Shown here: piece after piece, positions 22,636 through 33,931 of the stretch | How positions within the stretch are numbered: the stretch's first letter is position 1 | Layout of the letters: every line of letters begins with the position of its first letter | Origin: Alopecurus myosuroides | Taxonomy: Eukaryota > Streptophyta > Magnoliopsida > Poales > Poaceae | Reading direction: 5' to 3' | Length of the DNA: 64,000 nucleotides | NCBI GenBank assembly: GCA_028641055.1 | Contig: CM054062.1 | Coordinates: 140,162,682-140,226,681 of the forward strand | The notes under the pieces: generated by a model | The model's database searches: none | The model's input: the letters and a program-made list of their open reading frames with translations, nothing else | Told to the model about the DNA's origin: nothing | Position numbers and translations under genes: made by a program

Positions 22636-24656
22636 ATGCCACATGCTCGCCCCACCCGAGCCGAGCGTGCTCGCCGCAGGGGCCAGGGAAACCCCACCGG
22701 CAACAACAATGATGACATGCAGAAACACGGCCCCACTAGCACAGGTGGAGCACACGACGCCGAGGACCAAGCCTCCTCCCACCCGTCGCAAAGAGACGTA
22801 CATGCGTCACAGCCGCCACCACCGCCGCCGTCAAGGACGTACGGACGCCGGGAGCAGCCAGCCCCCGCCGCTTCCCTGCTGCTGGCTATGGAGCTTCTTA
22901 CGCACCCGCCCGCGTCGAAAGGACACGCCGCATGGCTTACCCGCCTCCAAGAGCTCGTCACTGGCGCAAACGTCCCCTCCTCCCCCCCCCCCCCCCCGCA
23001 ACTGTCGCGGGGAGGTGGCATTGGCCAGCCCAAGAGCGTGGAAGCTCATGACACGCCACCCCCTTCCCACGGCGCAATGTCGCCGGTGTCCCTGACAAGG
23101 CACACACCACCAAAGTTCGTGCCAAGAGCAACAATAGCTGTCAGATCTTGCACACCCCGCCCGACGCGCGCATACAGATCGAGCGCAGCCACGAGCACGA
23201 GCAACACACCATCCACGACCTCGCCAGAGCCGGCCGCGCCAACCGCCCAGCAGACAATGACACACATGCTACGATCTACGTCGGGGGATGCCTCGCGTTA
23301 ACCAAGTAGCTTCGCACGGTCGCATGGCTGCCGAAAATCAACCTCATGCTTCCTCCTCGCTACGACGACACCACCCCTCCCCTCGGCTTCCTGCAGGTCT
23401 ACAACCTCAGCGTGTGGGCTGCAAAGGGTGACGAAAAATGCATGGCCAACTGGCTGCCCATGGGCCTCAAGGGGGCCAGCCTCATCTGGCTCATGAACCT
23501 GCCAGAATGTTACATCGTGTCGCACGAGGATTTGTGCTTCAGTTTTGTTGCCAACTTCAAGGGCTCCGACAAGCGCCCCCTCACCTACAACGGCCTCCAT
23601 GGCATACACCAGCGCTCAGGCGAAATACTTCGCCAGTACCTCCAGCGCTTCAGCCAGACACGCAAAAAGATCGCCCGCATCGCCGATGTGAACGTCATCT
23701 TTGCCTTCCGCGAGGGGGTCACCAACGAGCGCATGCTCCAAGAGCTCAGCATCAGGGAAGACCTTGCCTCCTCCATAGAGCTCGTGGAATTGACTGACAG
23801 ATGCGCCAAGGCCGAAGAAGGTCGCCTCTTCAGGCACAACACCCTTGTCGATGAGTCCAAGCATGTGGCCCCCAAGGGCAATACCAAGACCAGGAGCGAC
23901 AACGCGGACGCCAAGCGCAAGGCTTCGGCAGTTCTGGTAGCAAAGCCTGAGCACAAACACGGCCGCAACGGCGCCACTCCTGTGGCGGACAACCACCCCT
24001 TCTGCGCATTCCACAATAAGCACTCCCACTCCACGGAGGACTTTTTCCAACTGGAAAAAATCCGCAGCGATCGCCTCATGAGGAGTGGCCAGGAGGGCTA
24101 CTGTCGAGGCAGTAGCTGGCGCAACCCTGGACGTGGCAGTGGCCGCGGTGGCAGCCGATGGGAGGAACGCGGCCTGAACAACTACAACGGGTACAACAAC
24201 TACAACACCAACGCTGGTGGCTACAACAATAACTACCAGCAGTTTCCTCAGAAGCAGCCGCCACAGCAGCAGCGCCCACCGCTGCGGCGCCCCAACCTAC
24301 TCCCTCCTCAGGTGAACGCTGCCATGCAGCACCGCCCTGAGGGAACCAGCGCCACGGCAAGGAAAACTGCGGGGGCTACCAGGAACCGATGGGCTACATC
24401 GTGCATCCTTGGCGGAGCACAAGCTCCCCTCTCCAAACGCCACTTAAAGAAAATCTCACGAGAGATCAGTGTCGTCCTCCCTAGGATAGAGCTGGCCAAA
24501 CCCTTCAAGTGGTCTGAGCACAAGGTCTCCTTCGACACCCGTGACCACCCCAAGACCACAAGGACTATGGGCACCATCCTCCTGGTCTGCACCCCCACCA
24601 TCAACGACATAGCCATCACCAAGATACTCCTTGACGGGGGTGCGGCCTCAACGTGA
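22636..24656 (+). pseudogene. Gypsy A gag
   Basis: The ATG at 22636 starts MPHARPTRAERARRRG, a basic and Pro-rich N-terminal part, which stops at 23299. The conserved gag core continues in another frame from about 23346: FLQVYNLSVWAAKGDEK, MALKGAS-like MGLKGASLIWLMNLP, FVANFKGSDKRP and YLQRFSQTRKKI. An Asn/Tyr-rich linker (24170-24240) and a Gln/Pro-rich stretch follow. In place of a CCHC knuckle there is a CAFHNKHSHSTEDF motif, common in Tat-type gags. A run of 16 C at 22982-22997 is a possible slippage site. Confidence 0.8.
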
Positions 24657-24768
24657 TCTCAGGGCAAACATTAGAGAAGTTGCAAGTTCCCTATGAGCGT
24701 CTGGCCCCCACGAGGCCCTTCACCGGCATCACCGACAGAACTACGATTCTCTTGGGATAGGTGCGCCT
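24590..24768 (+). pseudogene. Gypsy A protease, N-terminal part
   Basis: The active-site region reads KILLDGGAA, then a missing base forces a stop at 24654-24656 and the frame resumes with NVISGQTLEKL and RPFTGITDRTTILLG. TAG at 24757 could be a mutated CAG. DGG replaces the usual D(T/S)G. The domain continues at 47626 after element B. Confidence 0.7.
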
Positions 24769-26348
24769 TGATACGTCATAAACGTATCCCTAATTTCTGA
24801 TGCTCCATGATCATATTATGCCAATTGCTACATGTTTTCTCCCTTATTTATAGCATTTTTATACGTTTTCCGGACTAACCTATTAACAAGATGCCGCAGA
24901 GCCAATTCCATGTTTTCTGCTGTTTTTTTAGTTTTAGAAAAGTTATTCTGGAAATATTCTCAGAATTTGAAAATTCAAAGCCCGAAAATCCTATTTTCCC
25001 CGGAAGCATCCAGAAGACGAAGAGGAACCGAAGAAGGGCAGCAGCCGGGCCACACCATGGGGTGGCACGCCCCCCTGGCCGCGCCATCTAGGGGTGTGGG
25101 CCCCCTGGAGCGCCACCGCCTTCGCGCTTTCGCCTATTTAAGACCCCCAGATGGAAAACCCTGAACACCTAATCAAAATCCCCGAAAAAGTTCCGCAGCC
25201 GCCGTCACCGTCAACCCCAGATCAGGGGGGTTCTGTAGCTGTTTCCGGCACCATGCCGGAGAGGAGATCATCACTGAAGGCCTCTTAATCACAATGCCTG
25301 CCTCCGGAGTGATGCGTGAGTAGCTCATCCTTGGACTACGGGTTCGTAGCTGTAGCTAGATGGTTGTCTTCTCCTCATATGCCTCCATGTTTAGATCTCG
25401 TGAGCTGCCTATCATGATCGAGATTGATCTTATGTAATTCTCTATGTTGTGTTTGCTGGGATCCAATGAATATTGACCTTATGCCAAGTTGATTATAGTC
25501 CTTATTTGCATATGTTATTTGTGATCTTGCATGCCCTCCGTTGCTAGTGGTTATTCTGGCCAAGTAATTGTTAGTGACTCCAAGAGGGAGTATTTATGCT
25601 CGATAGTGGGTTCATGCCTCCTTGTTGCCTTGCGCGAGTGACAGAAACGTGAAGGGGGAGGATGTGTTGTTGCCATTAGGGAGAAAACAGTGGTGAGGGT
25701 GCCCGTGTGCATAATCATTGCTTACATTACACACTTTGTTTAATGCAGTTATCTGTTGCTTGCAACTTAATTCCTGAGGGGGTTCGGATGATAACCTGAG
25801 GGTGGATTATTAGTCATAGATGAAGATGAATGTCGGTCTATGTATCTTATTGTAATGCCCGCACTAAATAGCATAGTAATATTCATGTCATATTGTGCAC
25901 CACGGTGCAACCTTTATTTGTCAATTGCCCAGCTGTAATTTGTTCACCCAACATGCTATGTTTTATGGAGAGACACCACTAGTGAAACTACGAACCCCGG
26001 TCCATTTTTCCACACTGTTAAACAAACCACAACAATTTCCTTCTCTCTTTACTTTCTGCAAGAATACACTGTTTTTCCACACTATACGTCTAATCTTTGT
26101 TTTCAGCAAGACTGGTGAGGTTGACAACCTCACTGTACCGTTGGGGCAAAGTTTCTGGGTTGTGTTGTGTGCAGGTTCCACGTTGTTGCTGACACCGGTG
26201 AAGCGCCAGCACCACCGTCAGTGGCATCAACCTTCCGAAGATTCTCTTTCTCCTACTAGATTGATAACCCTGGTTCTTAACTAAGGGGAAAACTCCTACC
26301 TCTATGCTCATCACACCCTCCTCTTGGGGTTCCCAACAACAACAATCT
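24769..26348 (+). repeat. 5' LTR of B
   Basis: It is about 1580 bp. CTATTTAAG at 25134-25142 is a TATA-like box and is followed by a GC-rich leader. At 25898-25912 it contains the unbroken target sequence of D (CCACGGTGCAACC), so it serves as the empty-site control. Its last base pair is CT rather than the usual CA. Confidence 0.85.
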
Positions 26349-26358
26349 AGGATTTTTC

Positions 26359-26376
26359 TGGCGCCGTAGCCGGGGA
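26359..26376 (+). promoter_or_regulatory. Primer-binding site of B
   Basis: TGGCGCCGTAGCCGGGGA lies about 10 bases after the LTR. It matches the TGGCGCCGTTGCCGGGGA class seen in Athila-like grass elements, with one difference. Confidence 0.65.
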
Positions 26377-26599
26377 GAAGGAAGTCTTCTGGCAAGGGGA
26401 ATCTCTCACTCTCAATCTCTTTATTTTGTTTTGTTTATTGTCTTGTTTTTATTTCTGTCTTGTTTTTACTTCTCTATATCAAAAACACAAAAAAATAGTT
26501 TATTTCTCTATATCAAAAACACAAAAAAATTAGTTCTTATTCTAGATGTTATTTTTTGCTTTATCATGCTTGCTATCAATGTTTGATGTCTTTGAAACT

Positions 26600-27849
26600 A
26601 GATCTTTTAGGCAAGGTGGGTTCACGGATGAACAAAAAAAAAACATTATGAGGAACACCTCTTGTCACAAAAAGGGATACACTTATGGGAGAAAATTCAT
26701 AAATTGCATGACTATGTTAAAAAATTGTGCTCTAGTTATAATGTTACTTACTGCTTTGATAAATCTTGTTGCCGTAGGAGGTATAAACACCTCCCTTTTC
26801 AATGTGAGTATAATGATAATGTTACCATATCTTCTTATGTTAAGGGAAATTATGAATTATATGATGTGGAACAAATTGAAGAATTTAATGCTTGGAAGGG
26901 TGCATTCGAAATTGCCTATTTGCTTAAAAGTATGTATGATGCACCTTATAAATATGAGATTTATGCTATACTTGAATATTGCTTTGATAATTACAAGGAT
27001 TGTAATTACTACATAATGGAATATCTTAATAAATTCTCTCAACCTAAGGAAGAGACTAATGCCTTGCAGGAACCTATGGAAGTAGAAACTGCTGAATCTT
27101 GAAGCTCATTGGATGAAAAAGAGGAGGAGAGTGATGATCAAGAGGAGGAAGAATGGAGCTACCCATGTCAACCTCCCAATGATAGTAACTATTTAACTCA
27201 TACATTACGTGATGAAATTGATACTTTATATACTTGTGACCTTGATACTACTATAATTGAAACTTGTGAGAATGATATTGCTACTGTTATTTATGATAAC
27301 CCATGCTACTTGGATAAATCTTATGATAATGCTCTTGATGATGGTCCTTTGTTACTTGATGTTATAAATTATAATTCTACTGAAAATATGATTGCTATAA
27401 TGTGTCCTATACCTTTTATGAGTGGTCAATCATCTTGCTTTGCTATTGCTAAAAGTGGGAAAAAAGAGGAGCTGATTTTAAATTTTGATCCCATTGTTTT
27501 TTAGCTTGATATGAATTCTGTGCTTTTAGAACATGACAAACATGCTTTATGTGATAATTATGTTGTTGAGTTTGTTCATGATGCTACTGAAAATTATTAT
27601 CAGAGAGGAAAATATGGTTTTAGGAATTTTCATGTTACAAAAACACCTCTCTTTTTATTGAAAGTTTTGAAGTTGTTCTTGTTCTACCTTTCCATTATTT
27701 CTAGTTTGAGCTTCTTGAATTTATTTCTTTACAAGATTCCTATGCATAGGAAGTGGGTTAGAATTAAATTTGTTTTATACTTGCTTATTTATGCTCTCTT
27801 TTGCTTAACTCATATTTCTTATGTGAGCATCTTCCCTTTTTATGCCTAG
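26600..27849 (+). pseudogene. Large AT-rich relic ORF of B, membrane-spanning C-terminus
   Basis: A single frame runs from about 26626 to 27849 with just two internal stops (27100-27102, TGA; 27502-27504, TAG). The N-terminal part is Cys/Tyr-rich (YCFDKSCCRRRYKHLPF). The middle is acidic (EKEEESDDQEEEEW, then repeated D/N/Y). The last 80 residues are hydrophobic with two or three likely membrane segments (LKVLKLFLFYLSIISSLSF; FVLYLLIYALFCLTHISYV). I do not recognise a named domain. The position and membrane segments fit an Athila-type extra or env-like ORF, which is inference. A poly(A) run at 26632-26643 precedes it. Confidence 0.5.
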
Positions 27850-28570
27850 CTGAAAGGCGTTAAGGAAAAGCGCTACCGGGAGACAACCCGTTTTATTTCG
27901 CTATTTTCAACCTGTTTTCCTTCGTTTTCTTTGGTTTGCTTTTCACCTTGGTGTTTTTTATTTCCTTAGAAACCCCTCTATATCTTTTATTTTGAGTTTT
28001 TCTTGATCCAAGTAAAGCCACTAGTGGAAAGTTGAGCCTATATTTCGGATTTCTACGCAGGAAACAGATTTCTGCTGTCCACTGTAAATTCCGTAAAAAA
28101 TCACAGAAAATTCAAAATTACATGAGCTTTTTTGTGCTTAATCCTGAGTTATATAATCAAGTGTTTCTAAGAAGACCACTTTTTATTTGAGCAACAGAAG
28201 AGTTTTTAAAAAATTGATCTTTACCTGTTGTTCTGTTTTTTGACAGATCTCTGCCATTTATCGCATTTGCATCTTAATCTCTTTCTTTTGTTGTTCCTTT
28301 GAGAAAAAGAGTTTTGAAAGAAGAAGTGACAGTAGCTAATGTGTTTTTGAGTGTTAGGATTGTGTTGAAACTTAACCATGTGAATTTGTTATTTCAATGG
28401 CACTAACGTTGCTAATGAAGATTGTGAGAATTTTGATGTGAAGGAAGTTTTCAAGGGTCAAGAGAAGAGGATGATATGATGTGATCAAGAAGAGTGAAGA
28501 GCCTAATATTGGGGATGCTCCGGTGGTACATCCAAGCAAATTCCAAGAATACTCAAGCTTTTAAGCTTGG

Positions 28571-28591
28571 GGATGCCCAAGGCATCCCCTT
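28571..28591. repeat. Hairpin-forming inverted repeat in B
   Basis: GGGGATGCC and GGCATCCCC flank a three-base loop. A stable stem in the transcript is likely. A packaging or stability role is speculative. Confidence 0.65.
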
Positions 28592-30358
28592 CTTCATCAA
28601 CAAATTATCAGGTCACTTCTAGTGAAACTATAATTTTATTCGGTCGCATCTTATGTGCTTTGCTTGGAGCGTCTTTTTTTCAGTTTGCTTTTTATTTCGC
28701 TTTCAATTTGCTTTTACTTTCATAATAATCTTGGTTGGACCCCAGCATTCTTTTATGGGAGAGTTACACGCTCCGCTTTTTCTTGAGAATACATTGTATT
28801 CTTAGTCTCTGTTTGACTGCTGCATTTATTCAGCTCCTATTTTGCATGCATCTCTTGTTAGAGTTGTTGGTTTTAGTAGTATTATGTGAGTACTCTCACG
28901 TTTTCTTGTTGTATCATAAAGAGTATTTTTGTTAAAGCATGTTTTTATGGTGCTTGTTGGGAGAAACAAAAAACTCCTGCTTGAATTAGATTTTATAACA
29001 GTACTAGTAGAAGCTTGTATAGACTGTGGCTAGGACTTTTTCATGCCATGCTAAATGTTATTTTAGTTTTAAATCCTTGTGTTTATTGAGTAGCATTATT
29101 ATCCTAAAATAGTTGAGAGTGTTTAATATGTATTGAATGATTCATGAGTTGTTCTTGTCATGGTAAAGCATCAATATATGGTATTCTCTTTCGAATGTTT
29201 TATTTGGTTGACTTGGCGCATGCTCACACCATGTTTGTGACTACAAACCAGTCACGAATAGCCTCCATGACCACTTAGTTTTTGAACTTGTGATACTGCT
29301 TATGTTTTAACTAATGATGCTTATGTCGCTATGCATGATTATGGCTCTTATGCTCTCTTGATTTGTCGCTCCCAGTCTTTTGCTAGCCTCCACCTATACT
29401 GAGTATGAGCTCTACTCGCGCATCCAAAATCACTTAAACCAAAGTTTTTCCCATTGTGTCCACCATACCTACCTACATGTGGTATTTAACTGCCATTCCA
29501 AAGTAAATTGCTCATGTGTTACCTTTAAAACCTTCAAAATTACTCCTGCTTTATGTTCCTGTTTTTGCTCATGAGGACGTAAATAGAGAATATTTATCTC
29601 GCTTGTTGATTGTATTTCACACCCTAGATTAGTTGCTTCATCCGCTTATCCAAATGATAGAAGAGCTGGCAGCGGGGTGCCCAGCCCCAAATTAATGCAT
29701 ACAAATTCTCTTCACTATTTTTGCGCCTGATTTATAAGTCAAAGCATAATTGTGTAAACAAAAGAGAAAGAGGAATGACCTTCTACACAAGTTGCGTCCT
29801 TCACCATGGGATCCTCTCTTGTGAATACAGTTGACTTGTGACGTACTGTATTTTCTGTTTACCATTCGTTGACATTAGCATACATCTCCCAAAATATAGA
29901 CATTCCTCCACAAATGTCAAACTTTTAATACCTCTGTTTAATAAAATAAAAGCTCTAGCACCTGAGTGATCCCTGCTTCCCTCTGCGAAGGGCCTTTATT
30001 TTACTTTTATGTTGAGTCTCCATCTTCTAACTTTATGCACAGTTGAGAGAGCTTTTTTTCCATTCCGAGTTCTATGTGCATTTGTCCCATAAGCATCAAT
30101 AATTACTTCATGATGTGATATCATTTGTTCTTAAATTATTTGTTGTAGTCTTTCTATTAAACTTTGAAGGTGTCTAGGCATTTATGTTTTGCCCCACTCT
30201 TAAGGACTATCGAAATATCACGTTGCCATGCTTTCTCTATACCTGAAGCAAACGTTTACCTTTCTTTGCATTATTATTCATGATCCTTTATTTGAGTTAC
30301 CTTTCGTGATGCAAAGTAATTGCTATGCTTTATTATTAAAGTTTTATTTATCATGCAT

Positions 30359-30560
30359 GTGTTTAAAGTCTTATGATCTCACCGTGCATATGCTTTTACA
30401 TTAGATTGATCAAGTTTGTGTTAGTAGCATGTCACCTCAGAAATTATTGTTTTATCGCTTGTGTTTAAAGTCTTATGATCTCACCGTGCATATGCTTTTA
30501 CATTATATTGATCAAGTTTGTGTTAGTAGCATGTCACCTCAGAAATTATTGTTTTATTGT
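30359..30560 (+). repeat. 102-bp tandem duplication near the 3' end of B
   Basis: Copy 1 (30359-30460) and copy 2 (30461-30560) start GTGTTTAAAGTCTTATGATC and share CACCTCAGAAATTATTG. They differ at about two or three bases, so this duplication is fairly recent. Confidence 0.9.
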
Positions 30561-30565
30561 TTACC

Positions 30566-30601
30566 TACTCGAGGACGAGTAGGAACTAAGCTTGGGGTGC
30601 T
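30566..30601 (+). promoter_or_regulatory. Stem and polypurine tract of B
   Basis: CTACTCGAGGACGAGTAG is an inverted repeat. It is followed by GAACTAAGCTTGGGGTGCT immediately before the 3' LTR, the expected plus-strand priming site. Confidence 0.65.
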
Positions 30602-31732
30602 TGATACGTCATAAACATATCCCTAATTTCTGATGCTCCATGATAATATTATGCCAATTGCTACATCTTTTCTCCCTTATTCATAGCATTTTTATACGTT
30701 TTCCGGACTAACCTATTAACAAGATGCCATAGAGCCAGTTCCCTGTTTTCTGCTATTTTTTTAGTTTCATAAAAGTTGTTCTGGAAATATTCTCGGAATT
30801 GGAAAATTCGAAGCCCGAAAGACCTATTTTTTCCGGAAGCATCCAGAAGACCGAAGAGGAACCGAATAGGAGCAGCAGGGGGCCACACCATGGGGTGGCG
30901 CGGCCCCCTGGCCGCGCCAGCTAGGGGTGTGGCCCCCCTGGAGCGCCACCGCCTTCGCCCTTTCGCCTAATTAAGCCCCCGGGATGGAAAACCCTAAACA
31001 ACTGATCAAAATCCCTGAAAAAGTTCTGCAGCCGCCGTCACCGTCAACCCCAGATCAGGGTGGTTCTGAAGCTGTTTCCAGCACCCTGCCGGAGAGGAGA
31101 TCATCACCGGAGTTCATCACCATGCCTGCCTCCGGAGTGATGCGTGATTAGTTCATCCTTGGACTACGGGTTCGTAGCAGTAGCTAGATGGTTGTCTTCT
31201 CTTCATATGACTCCATGTTTAGATCTTGTGAGCTGCCTATCATGATCGAGATTGATCTTATGTAATTCTCTGTGCTATGTTTGCCGGGATCCGATGAATA
31301 TTTACCTTATGCCAAGTTGATTATAGTCTTTATTTGCATATGTTATTTGTGATCTTGCATGCTCTCCGTTGTTAGTGGTTATTATGTCCAAGTAATTGTT
31401 AGTGACTCCAAGAGGGAGTATTTATGCTCGATAGTGGGTTCATGCCTCCTTGTTGCCTTGCTGGTGTGACAGAAACGTAAAGGGGGGATGTGTTGTTTCC
31501 ATTAGGGAGACAACAACGGTGAGAGTGCCCGCGTGCATAATCATTGCTTACAGTACACACTTTGTTTAATGCAATTATCTGTTGCTTGCAACTTAATACC
31601 TGAGGGGGTTCGGATGATAACCTCAGGGTGGATTATTAGTCATAGATGCAGATGGATGTCGGTCTATGTATCTTGTTGTAATGCCCGCTCTAAATAGCAT
31701 AGTAATCTTCATGTCATATTGTGCACCACGGT
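30602..31732 (+). repeat. 3' LTR of B, first part
   Basis: It aligns with 24769 onward with scattered differences and ends at ACGGT (31728-31732), where D is inserted. The remainder is at 47181-47620. Confidence 0.88.
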
Positions 31733-32656
31733 TGTCGGGGGGCTACCCCCGAGTAGGGGTAAGGCAGGTGAGAAACAGGGTTCAAGATGATGTTTACCAA
31801 CTTCTGCCGTACCGAGTTGGTATTGGCCGGGTAGGCAGCTACCCGGGTGTCTAGTATCCGGTTGGGGCTATTCGGTAGAACGAGCAAGAGGCCATAAGGA
31901 AGAATCAAGCATATGTCTGGATCAGCCGGGTAGTGCTCGGGTGATCCGGATAGACGTGAAGTTGTTTTACTCGGGCACAAAGTCAATGGAGCCATTATGG
32001 AAGATCCCGTGTATCCAGGAGCCGTACAGGCGTGCGGTTCAACTTACTAGGCGCGTGGTTATCCGCACTGAGACATGAGAACAGTACGGGTTGGTAGCTG
32101 TCAAGTCCTTTTACTGACAATGGGGACATGACATGTCAGTGACCTACCCTAAGAGACTGACAAGGTGGACAAGACCTGTCAGCCGTCTACCGCGGCGACT
32201 TTCGGCGACGGTGTCAGCGGGAACACGGAGGTGTGCGCCGTTCCTACAGTGGAGTTGTCCATTGTGTACCTTTTATTTATAGAATAGCGGCTGGCTACCA
32301 GTATATAAGGTGGCCAGCCCCCTCCCGCGTGAGGGACGTTGGACTCTGGCTCATTTATTGCGAGGCTTAGCCATACACAGAGAGAATAGTCAAGAGAGAG
32401 CTGAGCACTGGCTACTGGGCAGAGAGTGACACACTGAGAGTTTGTGATTTCTGTACTCGGTAAGACATAATACAGAGAGATATGCAGGACTAGGGGTGTT
32501 ACCTCCACACGAGGGCCCCGAACCTGGGTAGATTGTGGTGTTTGCAGTGTTCCTGAGCGTGCCATCTAGGCGTGCGATCCCTCCCCAAATACCTACAGTG
32601 TCCATCGGCCCCAACTTTAGCCATCCTAAGGCATCTGTCTTCTCCACAACACGACA
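31733..32656 (+). repeat. 5' LTR of D
   Basis: It is 924 bp. TATATAAG at 32302-32309 is the TATA box. It contains a 15-base block near 31848-31862 absent from the 3' LTR, and lacks the GA expansion found there. Confidence 0.92.
32302..32309 (+). promoter_or_regulatory. TATA box in 5' LTR of D
   Basis: TATATAAG is conserved at 46811-46818 in the 3' LTR. Transcription would begin near 32335. Confidence 0.7.
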
Positions 32657-32676
32657 GTTCGCGCCCACCGTGGGGC
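32657..32676 (+). promoter_or_regulatory. Primer-binding site region of D
   Basis: GTTCGCGCCCACCGTGGGGC follows the LTR directly. It resembles the TTGGCGCCCACCGTGGGGC of related elements with one changed base. The tRNA was not identified. Confidence 0.6.
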
Positions 32677-32679
32677 CAG

Positions 32680-33931
32680 CAGCGGCGCTGGCTGGGGTGC
32701 ATATTCGGACGGGACCCGTTTCTCCGTCGGGGGAGCGCGTGGTTTGTGGCCTTGTCCACAGATTCGGCTCCTTCGACTTCGTCACCGACAACGCTGGTGA
32801 TTTCAGCGGCAGGCCCGTGCCCGCAGGCAGCTCCGTCCTCTCCTTCGGCGAGCATTTGGTGTACGTCGCCACCACCGTCATCCGCGAGTACCCCGAGGTG
32901 GTGCTCGTCACTGAGGACCCTCCTGCTGTTCTCGCTGTTCGCGGGAAGCCAACCGGCTGCTCTCCGGGCAGCGTGGAGGTGATGATGACTAGCCTGGCTA
33001 TCGATGTCGGGAAAGGCGCGCCCGCTGTGCCTGAAGTCATTTACGAGCCGGCTGCTCGCCAGGGCCACAAGCCCTACGACCAACCTCAGAACAAGCCGGC
33101 CTACAAGGACCCTTCTACATCGACTGTGATACCGGCGGCTCGTGCTGGTGTCGAGCACCTCGGTATGCCTCTCGCCACAGACATGGATCCGGCTATGGTG
33201 AGGGCGCAGCTCGAGCAGCAGCGTCTGCCTTTGCTGCAGGAGGCCCAGGAGCTGGAAAAGGTTAGGCTTGAGCTCAACCTGGATCAAAACGAGTACAATA
33301 GAGCACATGGTTTTACTCCTGTATCTAGAAACCCTAGCAAGATAGGAGTTATTCGTCGCAATCTAGGTGCCGAGCTAGCTAGAGATGGTAGAGCTGCTAG
33401 CAAGTCTGTCGTGCCAAAATGCTTAGAGCTGCAGAGGCAGTTGCTGCCGAGTTGCCTAATCTGACCGGCGAAGCTCGCGCTAGGTAGCAGGAACGGCTCA
33501 ATGAGCTCGTTCTAGAAGCTGGTAGGCGGAATGAGGCTTTCTGGCAGGCCAATCTGGGAGCTGGTGCGTCCCATGTTGTTCATTCGCATGGGTCAAGATC
33601 CGTAGGACATGCCTCATCGCCACTTCCCGGCGGTGAGAGGGCCCAGAGTGTGAACTCTGGGAAGAACAAACAGATGAAGGTGTACGACCCGGCTGTCGCC
33701 GGAAAACAGCACGCTGTAGAGCGGCAGCCCGGCGAAAAACACAATGCTGCAGGAACTGGCCGCCAGGCCGCCCGACTTCACCAAGAGGGGCAAGGAGGAA
33801 ACCGAGATGGGCCATCTCGGCAGCATGTCGCTTACCCGGTTCAGCACGTTGTTCATCCACAGGTGCTTGCTGCAGTGGTCAACCCGGTTGTTCAACCCGG
33901 TCCAGTGTAGCAAGACCGCTACAACGATGGG
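32680..33931 (+). pseudogene. D pre-gag region (N-terminal extension)
   Basis: An open frame from the primer site to 33464 encodes an Ala/Pro-rich protein (LSFGEHLVYVATTVI; LEQQRLPLLQEAQELEKVRLEL). The second half is a short coiled coil. It then shifts frame near 33415 and continues with a Gln/Gly/Pro-rich stretch to a stop at about 33908. Tat elements commonly have such a long region before the gag core; its role is unknown. Confidence 0.55.

Larger units (their letters stand above)
21717..24768 (+). mobile_element. Gypsy element A, segment 1 (5' LTR, gag, start of protease)
   Basis: This is the outermost element of the nest. It contains a 5' LTR, a primer site, a long gag and the start of the protease. 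It is interrupted at CGCCT (24764-24768) by element B and resumes at 47626. The gag type and primer site suggest the Tat clade (Cinful/RIRE2-like), which is an inference. The left edge is approximate because the matching 3' LTR is outside the window. Confidence 0.75.
27850..30601 (+). other. Non-coding 3' part of B internal domain
   Basis: It starts with GGCGTTAAGGAAAAGCGCTACCGGGAGACAACCCG-type sequence, typical after the last ORF of Sabrina-like elements. The inverted phrase GGGGATGCCCAAGGCATCCCC is at 28571-28591. Only short AT-rich frames are present. It ends in a tandem duplication and the polypurine tract. Confidence 0.55.
24769..31732 (+). mobile_element. Athila/Sabrina-like Gypsy element B, main segment
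   Basis: Two LTRs beginning TGATACGTCATAAAC enclose 4.25 kb of AT-rich internal sequence with a TGGCGCC primer site and a polypurine tract. No protease, RT or integrase was found, so it looks non-autonomous. It inserted into the A protease with duplication CGCCT (24764-24768 and 47621-47625). Its 3' LTR is split by element D and resumes at 47181. Family assignment rests on LTR start, the GGGAGACAACCCG phrase after the coding relic and the pre-LTR GCTTGGGGTGC. Confidence 0.82.

Noticed and set aside
22620..23265. Long minus-strand frames rich in Gly, Cys and Arg opposite the A gag
   Set aside because: They mirror the GC-rich, Pro-rich sense gag and contain no known domain.
32535..32656. Start of a 309-codon frame inside the D 5' LTR
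   Set aside because: It begins upstream of the primer site, so the LTR part is not translated as gag; only the part after 32680 is annotated.
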